From Streptomyces sp. WAC 04229 (GTDB lineage Bacteria > Actinomycetota > Actinomycetes > Streptomycetales > Streptomycetaceae), in the NCBI RefSeq assembly GCF_003947455.1, contig NZ_QHJH01000012.1, forward strand, positions 1 to 64,000: a stretch of DNA of 64,000 bases. Direction: 5' to 3'. Within the stretch, counting starts at the first letter, position 1, and each line of letters starts with the position of its first letter. A program made the position numbers and the translations under genes. This document shows, in pieces, positions 27,635-37,197 of this stretch. Under the pieces are notes generated by a model. It ran no database searches. It worked only from the letters and a program-made list of their open reading frames with translations, and was not told the origin of the DNA.

Positions 27635-28962
27635 CCACCCCCCTGCTGCTGCTGGCAGCCGCGTTCCTGCTGATCCTCGCCAACGGCTTCTTCGTCGCCG
27701 CCGAGTTCGGCCTCGTCACCGTCGAACGGCCGGACGCCGAACAGGCCGCCGCCGAAGGTGACCGGCGGGCCCACCGGGTCGTCGAATCCCTCAAGGAGCT
27801 GTCCTTCCAGCTCTCCGGCACCCAGCTCGGCATCACCATCACCTCCCTGGTCGTCGGCATGCTCGCCGAACCGGCGCTCGCCCAGCTCCTGGACGGCCCG
27901 TTCACGTCCGTCGGCGTCCCCGACGGCGCCGTGCCCGGCGTGTCGGTCGTCGTCGGCATGCTGCTGGCCTCGGCGGTGCAGATGGTGATCGGCGAACTGG
28001 TGCCCAAGAACTGGGCGGTCTCCAGGCCCCTCCAGGTCGCGCGCTTCGTCGCCGGCCCCCAGCACGCCTTCGCCCGGCTCTTCCACCCCGTGATCGCGGC
28101 CCTGAACTCCGTGGCCAACCGCCTGGTCCGCGCCCTCGGCATCGAGCCCGCCGAAGAGCTGGCCTCCGCCCGCACCCCCGGCGAACTGGTCTCCCTGGCC
28201 CGGCACTCCGCCCGCGCCGGCGCGCTGGAACAGGGCACCGCCGACCTCTTCGTGCGGACCCTGTCCCTGGGCGACCTGACCGCCCAGCACGTCATGACCC
28301 CGCGGGTGAAGGTCAGCGCCCTGCACTCCTCGGCCACCGCCCAGGACGTGGTCAACCTGACCCGCGCCACCGGACTGTCCCGCTTCCCCGTCTACCGGGA
28401 GAGGATCGACGAGATCGTCGGCATGGTGCACCTCAAGGACGCGCTCGCCGTCCCCGCCCACGACCGGCTGCGCGTCCTGACCGGCCGGATCGCCCGGCCG
28501 GCGCTGCTCGTCCCCGAGACACTGCCCGTCCGGCCGCTCCTCGCCCGCCTGCGCAGCGAGCAGCCCATCGCGGTCGTGGTCGACGAGTACGGCGGCACGG
28601 CCGGCGTCGTCACGCTGGAGGACATCGTCGAGGAGATCGTCGGCGAGGTCCGCGACGAGCACGACGGCCTGGACGCGCCCGAACTGGCCCCCGCCCCGCC
28701 CGAGGACGGCCGCCCCGCCTGGGACGTCGACGGCAGCTGCCGCGTCGACGCCCTGCGCCGCGTCGGTCTCGAAGCGCCCGACGGTCCGTACGAGACCGTG
28801 GCCGGGCTCGTCGCCGATCTGCTCGGCCGCATCCCCGCGGTCGGCGACCGCGCGGAACTGCCCGGCTGGCGGCTCTCCGTCCGCCAGGTCGGCCACTACC
28901 GCGCCGAACGGATACGGCTGGTGCGCACGGCGCCGGTCCCCGTGCCGGAGGCCGCCCGATGA
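27631..28962 (+). CDS. CNNM/CorC-family transporter with DUF21, CBS pair and CorC_HlyC domain
   Basis: 443-aa membrane protein of the CNNM (hemolysin C-like, PF01595) family, which handles Mg2+ or related divalent cations. Order: DUF21 transmembrane domain (about 1-190) beginning LLLLAAAFLLILANGFFVAAE with the conserved G-Q-L-x-I-T-x-x-S-L-V segment near 65-80; tandem CBS domains (about 205-330, with VMTPRVKV and GGTAGVVTLEDIVEEIVGEV); and a CorC_HlyC domain (about 345-435, WDVDGSCRVDALRRVG). All three parts are present, so this is the full-length member. It is coupled to a shorter paralogue by an ATGA overlap at 28959 and to a uORF by ATGA at 27631. Confidence 0.92.
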   Translation: MTTPLLLLAAAFLLILANGFFVAAEFGLVTVERPDAEQAAAEGDRRAHRVVESLKELSFQLSGTQLGITITSLVVGMLAEPALAQLLDGPFTSVGVPDGAVPGVSVVVGMLLASAVQMVIGELVPKNWAVSRPLQVARFVAGPQHAFARLFHPVIAALNSVANRLVRALGIEPAEELASARTPGELVSLARHSARAGALEQGTADLFVRTLSLGDLTAQHVMTPRVKVSALHSSATAQDVVNLTRATGLSRFPVYRERIDEIVGMVHLKDALAVPAHDRLRVLTGRIARPALLVPETLPVRPLLARLRSEQPIAVVVDEYGGTAGVVTLEDIVEEIVGEVRDEHDGLDAPELAPAPPEDGRPAWDVDGSCRVDALRRVGLEAPDGPYETVAGLVADLLGRIPAVGDRAELPGWRLSVRQVGHYRAERIRLVRTAPVPVPEAAR

Positions 28963-30074
28963 GCGTCCTGCAACTCCTCTTCGCCGCGCTGCTCGTGCTC
29001 GCCAACGGGTTCTTCGTCGGCGCCGAGTTCGCTCTGGTCTCGGTGCGCCGCAGCCAGATCGAACCCCTCGGCACCGCCCGCGCCCGCCAGGTCCTGTACG
29101 GGCTGGAGCGGCTGCCGCGGATGATGGCCGCCGCCCAGTTCGGGATCACCGTCTGCTCACTGACGCTCGGCGCCGTCGCCGAACCGACCGTCGCGCATCT
29201 GCTGGAGCCCGCCTTCGCGTGGATCCACCTGCCGCACGGCCTGATCCACCCGCTCGGCTACGTCATCGCGCTGGCCGCCGTGGTCTTCTGCCACCTCGTC
29301 GTCGGCGAGATGGTCCCGAAGAACCTCGCGATGGCCGCCCCCGAGAAGGCCGCGCTGTGGCTCAGTCCCGGCCTGGTCGCCTTCGCCCGCCTCTGCGGAC
29401 CGGTCACCGTCGCACTCGGCGCCTGCGCGCGGATCGTCCTGCGGCTGTTCCGTGTCGAGCCCAAGGACGAGGTCGAGGCCGTCTTCACCAGCGAGCAGCT
29501 CAACCGCCTCGTGGAGGACGCCGGCCAGGCCGGCCTGCTCGACCCGGAGGAGCAGGAACGCCTGGAGGACGCCCTGGAACTGGGCTCCCGCCCGGTCACC
29601 GACGTACTCCTCAAGAGGGAGTCGCTGGTGACGGTCAGCCCCTCGGTCACCCCGGCCCGGATCGTCGCGCTCACCGCCCGCACCGGGTACTCGCGCTTCC
29701 CGGTCGCCGCCGGACCGGGCGCCTTCATGGGGTACCTGCACGTCAAGGACGTCCTCGACCTGGAGGAGTCCGAGCGGGCCGTGCCCCAGCACCTCTGGCG
29801 CCCGATGACCACGCTGCGGCCCGAACTGCCCCTCGACGACGCCCTCACGGTGATGCGCCGCGCGGCCACCCACCTGGCCCAGGTGACGGACGCCTCCGGC
29901 CGGGTGCTGGGCCTGGTCGCGCTGGAGGACGTGCTGGAGCTGCTGGTGGGGGAGGTGAGGGACCCGGCCCACCGGGTGGTGACGCCGCAGCTCACCCGGT
30001 CGGCGGATCCTGCGGCCCCCGCCCCGACAGCACCTCCCCATACGCCTGCATCAAGTCCGGCAGCCGCAACGTAG
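28959..30074 (+). CDS. CNNM-family protein lacking the CorC_HlyC domain
   Basis: 371 aa, paralogue of the gene before it. It has the DUF21 membrane part (LQLLFAALLVLANGFFVGAE, VVGEMVPKNLAMAAPEKAAL) and a CBS pair ending at LGLVALEDVLELLVGEVRD near residue 340. It stops in a Pro/Ala tail without the CorC_HlyC domain. Tandem full-length plus truncated CNNM genes are common in actinobacteria and may form a heteromer; Mg2+ or Co2+ handling is the family expectation. It begins in the ATGA of its partner. Its last 83 nt overlap the convergent AAA+ ATPase gene. Confidence 0.9.
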   Translation: MSVLQLLFAALLVLANGFFVGAEFALVSVRRSQIEPLGTARARQVLYGLERLPRMMAAAQFGITVCSLTLGAVAEPTVAHLLEPAFAWIHLPHGLIHPLGYVIALAAVVFCHLVVGEMVPKNLAMAAPEKAALWLSPGLVAFARLCGPVTVALGACARIVLRLFRVEPKDEVEAVFTSEQLNRLVEDAGQAGLLDPEEQERLEDALELGSRPVTDVLLKRESLVTVSPSVTPARIVALTARTGYSRFPVAAGPGAFMGYLHVKDVLDLEESERAVPQHLWRPMTTLRPELPLDDALTVMRRAATHLAQVTDASGRVLGLVALEDVLELLVGEVRDPAHRVVTPQLTRSADPAAPAPTAPPHTPASSPAAAT

Positions 30075-31848
30075 CCAGGTCGTCCCGGGTCAGCTCGCCG
30101 GGACAGACCGACAACCGCAGATCCCGGTAGGCGCAGCTCTTCTCGTACAGCGTCCGCAGGAACCGCCCGTTGCCCAACTCGTCGATCCACCCCTGGTCCA
30201 CCACGTGCCCGGCGATCGACCGCAGCTCGTCCAGTGCCTCCTCGTCCCACCCGTCCCCGTTCTCGGCCGCGAGCACCTCACCGATCGAGGTCAGCTCCAG
30301 CGGCCGGTACGAGGGGAAGTCGACCCGGGAGGTGAAGCGGGAGGACAGCCCCGGGTTGGCGGCGAGCAGCCGGTCCATGCCCTCCGGATAGCCGGCCAGG
30401 ATCACCACCAGGTGGTCGCGGTTGTCCTCGGCGCGCTTCAGCAGCACCTGGAGCGCCTCGTCGCCGTACGCGTCGCCCTTGCCGTAGCCGGAGTTGGACA
30501 GGGAGTACGCCTCGTCCACGAAGAGGACGCCGCCGAGCGCGGAGTCGATCAGTTCGTTGGCCTTCACGGCGGTCTGGCCGAGGTACTCGCCGACCAGGTC
30601 GGCCCGCTGCGCCTCCACCAGGTGGTCGCCGCCGAGCAGGCCGAGGGCGTAGAAGACGCGGCCCAGGATGCGGGCCACGGTGGTCTTGCCGGTGCCGGAG
30701 GGGCCGGAGAAGACGAAGTGACGTTTGGGCGGCTGGACCGGCAGGCCCTGCCCGGCGCGCAGCCGCGCCATGTTCAGCTGCGCGGAGAGCGCCTTGACCT
30801 GACGCTTCACCGGCTCGAGTCCCACCATGCGCTCCAGCTCGGCGAGCGCCTCCTCCAGCAACGCGGGGTCGGTCGGCCCGGTCGGCAGGGCCGGGTCGGC
30901 CCCGTCGGCCTTGTGGCGCACCGGCGGTCCGCTCAGCGCGGGCAGCGGCGCGCCCGGCGGGGACCCGGGCGCGGAGACCTTGAGGTCGCGCTCCTCGGTG
31001 CCGAAGAGCGGGTCGAGACCGTCCAGGCCGTCCACGCCCGGGCCGGCCCCCGCGAGGCCCGCGAGGTCGGCGGCGTCGTCGTAGCCGTCGCTCTCGTCGA
31101 TCGCCGCCAGCCGGGCCGAGGTGTCCATGAACGCCGGGTCGACGCGGTGCACGGCCCGGTACAGGGGGAGCGCCGCGGCGCTGCGGCCGGTGCCCTCGTG
31201 GGCCCGCGCCAGCCAGTAGCGCAGCTCCTTGCGCTGGGGCTGCTCGCTGCGGCAGCGCATCAGGGCGGCCGACAGCAGCGGTTCGGCCTGGCCGAACATC
31301 TCCAGGCGGACCCGGGCCATGCCGCTGAAGAGGCCGGCCTCGATGCCCAGCAGGGGATCGCCGAGCAGGGGGTCGGTGTGCCGGACGAGCTGCTCCCAGT
31401 CCTTGACGAGGTAGGCGCGGCAGGCGTGCAGGAAGCGGACCTGGGAGTCGGTGTCGACCGGCGGCAGCCCGGCCAGCGCCCGGTCCAGTTCCGGGACGTG
31501 GCGGCCGTCCAGCCAGTGGGAGGCGTGCGCGAGCAGCAGGTCGCGCGGGTTCTCCAGCACGGGCTGCACCCACCAGCCCAGCCAGTACCAGGAGTTGAGG
31601 GTGCGACGGTGACGGGCGCGCTGCTCGCCGAAGCGCTCCCGGTTGCGGAACATCCGCAGCAGGGCGTTCGTGGTGTCGACGCGCAGGGCGTGCAGTCCCA
31701 GCCAGCCGTCGGCCATGGCGGGGTCGATGCGCACCGCGGTCCGGAACTCCTCCTCCGCCTGTGGGTAGGCCCCCATGGTGTAGGCGTCCACGCCGCGCAG
31801 CCAGGCGAGGTCGGCCGGGGTCTGCGGGCCCCGCGTGCCGAAGTCCAT
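29992..31848 (-). CDS. CbxX/EccA-like AAA+ ATPase with N-terminal TPR region
   Basis: 618 aa. An N-terminal helical TPR-like half (about 1-290, beginning AWLRGVDAYTMGAYPQAEEE) and a proline-rich linker lead to one AAA+ module of the CbxX/CfxQ group with Walker A GPSGTGKT (382-389, K388) and Walker B GVLFVDEAY (D445, E446). EccA proteins of type VII (ESX) secretion have exactly this layout and drive substrate release. No EsxA/B, EccB, C, D or E gene is in the window, so a secretion role is uncertain. ATG 31848 is used because GGGGGA lies just upstream; a longer frame adds 45 non-conserved residues. Its 3' end overlaps the CNNM gene by 83 nt. Confidence 0.88.
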   Translation of the reverse strand: MDFGTRGPQTPADLAWLRGVDAYTMGAYPQAEEEFRTAVRIDPAMADGWLGLHALRVDTTNALLRMFRNRERFGEQRARHRRTLNSWYWLGWWVQPVLENPRDLLLAHASHWLDGRHVPELDRALAGLPPVDTDSQVRFLHACRAYLVKDWEQLVRHTDPLLGDPLLGIEAGLFSGMARVRLEMFGQAEPLLSAALMRCRSEQPQRKELRYWLARAHEGTGRSAAALPLYRAVHRVDPAFMDTSARLAAIDESDGYDDAADLAGLAGAGPGVDGLDGLDPLFGTEERDLKVSAPGSPPGAPLPALSGPPVRHKADGADPALPTGPTDPALLEEALAELERMVGLEPVKRQVKALSAQLNMARLRAGQGLPVQPPKRHFVFSGPSGTGKTTVARILGRVFYALGLLGGDHLVEAQRADLVGEYLGQTAVKANELIDSALGGVLFVDEAYSLSNSGYGKGDAYGDEALQVLLKRAEDNRDHLVVILAGYPEGMDRLLAANPGLSSRFTSRVDFPSYRPLELTSIGEVLAAENGDGWDEEALDELRSIAGHVVDQGWIDELGNGRFLRTLYEKSCAYRDLRLSVCPGELTRDDLATLRLPDLMQAYGEVLSGRGPQDPPTG

Positions 31849-32278
31849 CCCGTCCCCCACGTACCGTGCCCCCGTCGGTATGCCGCCGAGCCGTCGCCCG
31901 TCGGCCGCCTCGGTCAACGGCTCCACCGAGGACCGGAGTTGCAGGTGCGCGCGGCAACCGCCCGTAGGTCGCACCGAGGGCATGGTACCCGCGGCGTCCG
32001 GTCCTCCGAAGAGTGCGGGGAGCCGTCGTTCCGCGAGGGGGGAGTGGCTGGAACAGGCGACCGGATGGTGACCGAGGGTGAGCGTCCGGCGTCACGGAGC
32101 ACCCGGAGAACGGGCTCAGGGCAGAACGAAGCCCCCGATCACGGGGGAACAACCGGGGGCTTCGCGTCTGTCGGCGGCTTCGAACTACCGCACATTCAGA
32201 ACGTAAGACCTGTACGGGCCCTGGGTCAAGCGGAGTTGGGGCGCGTTCGAGGGTTGCCGGGGCGCGATCTTCACGAGT
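31849..32278. other. 430-nt intergenic region between two minus-strand genes
   Basis: Holds the hairpin at 32127-32164, probably ending the kinase transcript, and the promoter region of the AAA+ ATPase gene. I see no tRNA, conserved RNA or convincing open frame. The stretch 32165-32278 is somewhat richer in A+T (AACGTAAGACCTGTACG, GTGAAAAAATGG nearby) but no promoter is unambiguous. Confidence 0.4.
32127..32164. terminator. terminator hairpin with an alternative inner fold
   Basis: CGAAGCCCCCG (32127-32137) pairs perfectly with CGGGGGCTTCG (32154-32164) over a 16-nt loop. The 5' CCCCCG can instead pair with CGGGGG at 32142-32147, giving a smaller mutually exclusive hairpin. It is downstream of the kinase gene on the minus strand. 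A T-poor bidirectional terminator is the simplest reading. Confidence 0.7.
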
Positions 32279-32932
32279 TCAGCACATTGCCGACGGTCCG
32301 TCACCCTGCGTGAAAAAATGGGGTTCGGAAGTGGTCCCCGCAGGCCCCGGCAGCACCTCGTACCCCTCCTGCCTCTGCCGTACCAGGCAGTGCGCGAAGG
32401 GGTGCGAGGGGTCGTCCGCGAGGTGGCGGCGCTCCGCCGGGACCCATCCGTCCCAGAACTCCCGCTGTTCCGCTCCGTCGCGCGCCCGTCCGCGGGCCCA
32501 CGCCTCCTCGGCGGGCACGTCCATCCAGAACAGCAGCGCCAGGTGGGGGCGCAGCGCCCGGCGGCCCGCGCCGACCCCCTCGACCAGTACCACCGGCGCG
32601 GGCGGCAGCGGACACGCCGCCCCGAAGCGCCGGGACCGCCAGTCGTAGGGGGTGTAGTGCGCGGTGTCCCCGTGCCGCAGCGGCTCGATCACCTGGCCGA
32701 GCAGCCGATCGGTCCATGCGAACAGTTCGTCGTGACTGGCGATGTCGTCGAGGTGCAGCACCGGTGCGCCGCCCAGCCCGGCCGCCAGCCGCCCGGCGAA
32801 CGTGGACTTCCCGGAACCGGCGTGCCCGTCGACGCCGATCAGGCGCACGGGCCCGCAGGAGGGCGGAAGGCGGCGGAGCCGGGCGGCGAGGTCGTGGATG
32901 ACGGATCCTGTGCGGGGCGAGGGGGCGGACAC
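32279..32932 (-). CDS. uridine kinase-like P-loop NTPase
   Basis: 217-aa P-loop kinase-like protein. Walker A is GVDGHAGSGKST (33-44, K42). LHLDDIASHDELFAWTDRL (about 59-77) and YDWRSRRFGAACPLPPAPVV with VLVEGVGAGRR follow the order seen in uridine kinase / (d)NMP kinase relatives, where the D in HLDD and the phosphate-acceptor region bind substrate. Function may be phosphorylation of a nucleoside or a small metabolite; the exact substrate is unknown. The GTG at 32932 starts MSAPSPRTG. The C-terminus carries PHFFTQGDGP. A terminator-type hairpin follows 115 nt downstream. Confidence 0.82.
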   Translation of the reverse strand: MSAPSPRTGSVIHDLAARLRRLPPSCGPVRLIGVDGHAGSGKSTFAGRLAAGLGGAPVLHLDDIASHDELFAWTDRLLGQVIEPLRHGDTAHYTPYDWRSRRFGAACPLPPAPVVLVEGVGAGRRALRPHLALLFWMDVPAEEAWARGRARDGAEQREFWDGWVPAERRHLADDPSHPFAHCLVRQRQEGYEVLPGPAGTTSEPHFFTQGDGPSAMC

Positions 32933-33118
32933 GGTTCGCCCCGCACTCTAACGGCGCCCCCGACCCGTCCCCACCTCGCCGTTCGTGCCACAGGTCGACA
33001 CCAATGTTCGTGGCGTGGCGTGCGCGGAAGTGCTGGCAGGAGCGGGCGCCTGCGGTCATAGTGGGCGCACGACCGTGCAACGGACCCGCCCGACTCGGAC
33101 AATGGGGGTCTCCCGCCC

Positions 33119-34510
33119 ATGAGCAAAGCCGAACAGCCGTCCCGCAGAGCCGTCCTGGCCGCGGCAGTCGCCGCGGCCGCCGTGGCCGGTGGCGCGGTCC
33201 CGGCCGCCGCCGAGGCCGCCGCGTCCGGCGCGGGCACCGGCGATGGCGACGGGGACACCGGCCGCGCCCCCGCCCGCCGGGTCGACTACCGCGCCTGGAC
33301 GACCTACAGCGACTGGCGGCGCGGTACCACCCGGGGAGCCCGGGTCACGGCGGGTTCCCGGCCCGGCGTGACGATCGGCACCCCGGCCGGCACCACCGAC
33401 TACACCGACCCGCACACCGGCACCACCGCCGCGTGGGAGTACGCCACGTGGACCTCGCCCGTCCACCGGCTCACCGTGCCCTCGACGGAGGCCATCGCCT
33501 CCTGGAACGCGCACACCCCGAGCGGCACCTGGATCCAGGTCGAGCTGCGGGGCACCTACTCCGACGGCACGGACACACCCTGGTACGTGATGGGCCGCTG
33601 GACGGCGGGCGACGGTGAGCAGGACATCCGCCGCACCTCGGTCGACGACCAGGGCGACGGCAGGAGCAGTGTCTGGACGGACACCTTCGCGGTCGACGAC
33701 GCGGCCTCCGGCCTCCGCCTGGCCTCCTACCGGCTCCGGCTCACCCTGTACCGCCGCCCCGGCACCCGGAGCGCGCCCACCGTCTGGCGGCTCGGGGCGA
33801 TGGGCTCCGACGTCCCCGACCGCTTCACCGTCCCGGCCTCCGCGCCCGGCCTCGCCCGGGAACTGCGCGTCCCGCGCTACTCGCAGGAGATCCACAAGGG
33901 CCAGTACCCCGAGTACGACAACGGCGGCGAGGCCTGGTGCAGCCCCACCTCCTCGCAGATGATCATCGAGTACTGGGGCGGCAGGCTCACCGAGGACCAG
34001 CTCTCCTGGGTGGACCCCTCCTATGCCGACCCGCAGGTCTGCCACGCGGCCCGGTACACGTACGACACCCAGTACTCCGGCTGCGGCAACTGGCCGTTCA
34101 ACGCGGCCTACGCGGCCACCTTCAAGGGCCTCCAGGGCGTGGTGACCCGCCTCGGCTCCCTCACCGACCTGGAGACGCTGATCGCGGCCGGCATCCCGGC
34201 CATAACGTCCCAGTCGTTCCTGGCGAAGGAGCTGACCGGGGCGGGGTACGGCACCTCGGGCCACCTGATGACCGTGATCGGCTTCACCGCCGACGGGGAC
34301 GTGATCGCCAACGACCCCGCCTCAGACGACAACGAGGCGGTGCGGCGCGTCTACAAGCGGCGCGAGTGGGAGAACATCTGGCTGCGGACCAAGCGGTACA
34401 ACGCCGACGGCAAGGTCGTCTCCGGCTCCGGCGGCGTCTGCTACCTGTACTTCCCGGCCCACCCGAGCGCGCGCCAGCGCAGGGCGCTCGCGGCGGTGGG
34501 CGTGCGCTGA
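33119..34510 (+). CDS. secreted peptidase of the C39-like family
   Basis: 463 aa. The signal region has a twin-arginine (SRRAVLAAAVAAAAVAGGAV) and cleavage near AAAEA. A carbohydrate-binding-like or beta-sandwich region (about 60-240) is followed by a C39-like cysteine-peptidase fold: C274 (EAWCSPTSSQM), H382 (SGHLMTVIGF) and D399 (ANDPAS), the expected catalytic trio. This arrangement is a known Streptomyces family of secreted peptidase C39-like proteins; the cleaved substrate is unknown. Not linked to a bacteriocin ABC exporter, so it is not a classical leader peptidase. A strong terminator follows 8 nt after the stop. Confidence 0.88.
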   Translation: MSKAEQPSRRAVLAAAVAAAAVAGGAVPAAAEAAASGAGTGDGDGDTGRAPARRVDYRAWTTYSDWRRGTTRGARVTAGSRPGVTIGTPAGTTDYTDPHTGTTAAWEYATWTSPVHRLTVPSTEAIASWNAHTPSGTWIQVELRGTYSDGTDTPWYVMGRWTAGDGEQDIRRTSVDDQGDGRSSVWTDTFAVDDAASGLRLASYRLRLTLYRRPGTRSAPTVWRLGAMGSDVPDRFTVPASAPGLARELRVPRYSQEIHKGQYPEYDNGGEAWCSPTSSQMIIEYWGGRLTEDQLSWVDPSYADPQVCHAARYTYDTQYSGCGNWPFNAAYAATFKGLQGVVTRLGSLTDLETLIAAGIPAITSQSFLAKELTGAGYGTSGHLMTVIGFTADGDVIANDPASDDNEAVRRVYKRREWENIWLRTKRYNADGKVVSGSGGVCYLYFPAHPSARQRRALAAVGVR

Positions 34511-34517
34511 CGCCGCT

Positions 34518-34553
34518 CGAAGGCCCCGGCGCCGTCCGCCGCCGGGGCCTTCG
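34518..34553 (+). terminator. terminator of the C39-like peptidase gene
   Basis: 14-bp perfect stem (CGAAGGCCCCGGCG with its complement) and an 8-nt loop, beginning 8 nt after the stop. CTGTGACC follows, with no T tract. Confidence 0.8.
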
Positions 34554-34650
34554 CTGTGACCAAGGTCTCCGGTGCAAAAGCCGCCGCCGGTGGCAAGGTG
34601 GACAGGAGCGCGGGGGGAGTCCACCGAACGTCCGAGAGCAGTGAGAAGCC

Positions 34651-34791
34651 ATGACCGCACACACCGCCACCGCCGCCCGTGTCCGTACCGGCGGCCCCAA
34701 GGACGACGGTCCGGAGATCCTCGAGCACGTCATGGGCTGGACCCTCGTCGTGGTGGTCGCGATGCTCGTGGTCCAACTGGGGCTGCTGTGA
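34651..34791 (+). CDS. 46-aa single-pass membrane protein
   Basis: A short gene: MTAHTATAARVRTGGPKDDG, PEILEHVMGWTLVVVVAMLV, VQLGLL. The N-terminal half is polar and the last 19 residues form one transmembrane helix. AGTGAGAAGCC upstream supplies a weak ribosome site. Very similar short proteins (SCO-type conserved membrane peptides ending in VVQLGLL-like sequences) recur in streptomycetes as I recall, but no function is assigned. It lies between a terminator and a TetR gene that starts 83 nt later, so it may be the first gene of that transcript or stand alone. Confidence 0.6.
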   Translation: MTAHTATAARVRTGGPKDDGPEILEHVMGWTLVVVVAMLVVQLGLL

Positions 34792-34873
34792 CGTGACCGC
34801 CGTGTGACCTGCCCCACGAACCGACCTGCCATACTGCGGATGTCCCGCCGCCCGTAGGAGACCAGGGTCGAAA

Positions 34874-35533
34874 TTGAATATCAGTCAACAGCGTGCCGAC
34901 GCCCGTCCCCGGGCGCGCGGCACCGAGCGGTCGCTGGCACGTCGCGCCGAACTCATCGCCATCGGGCGGAGGTTGTTCGCGGACACGTCCTACGACGCGC
35001 TCTCGATGGACGACATCGCCCGCCAGGCGCATGTCGCCAAAGGGCTGATCTACTACTACTTCCAGTCCAAGCGGGGCTACTACCTGGCGATCATCCAGGA
35101 CTCCGTCGCCGGCCTGGTCACCACCGCCGCCCGGGGCACCGAACTGCCGCAGGTGGACCGCGTGCAGCGCACCATCGACGGCTACCTGCGCTACGCCGAG
35201 CACAACCAGGCCGCCTACCGGACCATCGTCAGCGGCGGGGTCGGCTTCGACACCGAGGTGCACGCCATCCGGGACGGGGTGCGCGAGGCCATCGTCGCCA
35301 CCATCGCGGAGGGGGCCTACGGCCGCTCCGACATCGGGCCGCTGGCCCGCATGGGCCTGCTCGCCTGGGTGTGCAGCGTCGAGGGCGCCACCCTCGACTG
35401 GATCGGCCGGCCCGGACTGCCCCGCGAGACCATGCGCGAACTGCTGGTCAAGTCGCTCGGCGGCACCCTGCGCGCCATCGAGGAGCTGGACCCCGCCTGT
35501 CCGGCGCCGGAACCCGCCCGCCGCGACACCTGA
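34874..35533 (+). CDS. TetR/AcrR-family transcriptional regulator
   Basis: 219 aa. The N-terminal helix-turn-helix is LSMDDIARQAHVAKGLIYYYFQSK (about 49-72), with the typical TetR Y-x-Y-F and K ending. The C-terminal helical domain binds an unknown ligand. The TTG start gives MNISQQRADARP; no better start lies in the right place, and the AT-rich bases before it (AGGGTCGAAA) suggest a weak ribosome site. No divergent target gene is present: the upstream neighbour is the 46-aa membrane peptide and the convergent one is a chitinase. The closest candidate for control is itself or the peptide. Confidence 0.9.
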   Translation: MNISQQRADARPRARGTERSLARRAELIAIGRRLFADTSYDALSMDDIARQAHVAKGLIYYYFQSKRGYYLAIIQDSVAGLVTTAARGTELPQVDRVQRTIDGYLRYAEHNQAAYRTIVSGGVGFDTEVHAIRDGVREAIVATIAEGAYGRSDIGPLARMGLLAWVCSVEGATLDWIGRPGLPRETMRELLVKSLGGTLRAIEELDPACPAPEPARRDT

Positions 35534-35537
35534 CGAA

Positions 35538-35567
35538 GGGGCGGAGGCCCGAGCCGGCCTCCGCCCC
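35538..35567. terminator. bidirectional terminator between TetR and the second chitinase
   Basis: 12-bp perfect stem (GGGGCGGAGGCC with its complement) and a 6-nt loop in the 55-nt gap between convergent genes. Confidence 0.75.
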
Positions 35568-35588
35568 CGCCCCCGTGCGCCGGGTGGT

Positions 35589-36839
<1,251 letters not shown>

Positions 36840-36913
36840 CGGGTGTCTCCTCGTGGGGGGAAGAGGGAAACGCGCGCCGATTGGCATGAACGCGGTAACG
36901 CGTTCGGGCCGTC

Positions 36914-36955
36914 ACCGTAGAAGGACTAGACCAGTGGGGTCAATGGTGCGGACCA
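36914..36955 (-). promoter_or_regulatory. second chitinase promoter, same layout as the first
   Basis: Minus strand: TTGACC (36938-36943), 18-nt spacer, TACGGT (36914-36919). The 12-mers TGGTCCGCACCA (36944-36955) and TGGTCTAGTCCT (36922-36933) are again 22 bp apart, the second overlapping the spacer. The 16-mer ACTGGTCTAGTCCTTC (36920-36935) matches the dre consensus at 12 positions. The inner 12-mer is identical to that of the first chitinase promoter. Confidence 0.8.
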
Positions 36956-37031
36956 TTTTCCGTCCGGAGCGTCGAATTCCGGCCCTTCGCGGCGGGCCGG
37001 GCCCTTTCTTGAAGTAAGCGGTCGTTAACTG

Positions 37032-37060
37032 GTGACTCCATGCGTCCAATCGGGCATACT
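37032..37060 (+). promoter_or_regulatory. candidate promoter of the acyl-CoA dehydrogenase
   Basis: GTGACT (37032-37037), 17-nt spacer, CATACT (37055-37060). This leaves a leader of about 130 nt before the ATG at 37198. The 358-nt gap 36840-37197 otherwise contains the chitinase promoter and nothing else I recognise. Confidence 0.4.
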
Positions 37061-37197
37061 CACAGCGCACAGCCGCTGGTCAGCCGCTTCCGCGACCCGG
37101 GAGTGCGAGCATCGGCCAGGCCCGAACGACCCGGCGGACCCGCCTCCACCCAAGGCGCGCACCCGCCGTTGCGCCCGACAGGGAGGAGAGCGTCGCC

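Noticed and set aside
31849..32278. A tRNA or stable RNA gene before the terminator at 32127
   Set aside because: No cloverleaf, T-arm motif or CCA end could be built in either strand.
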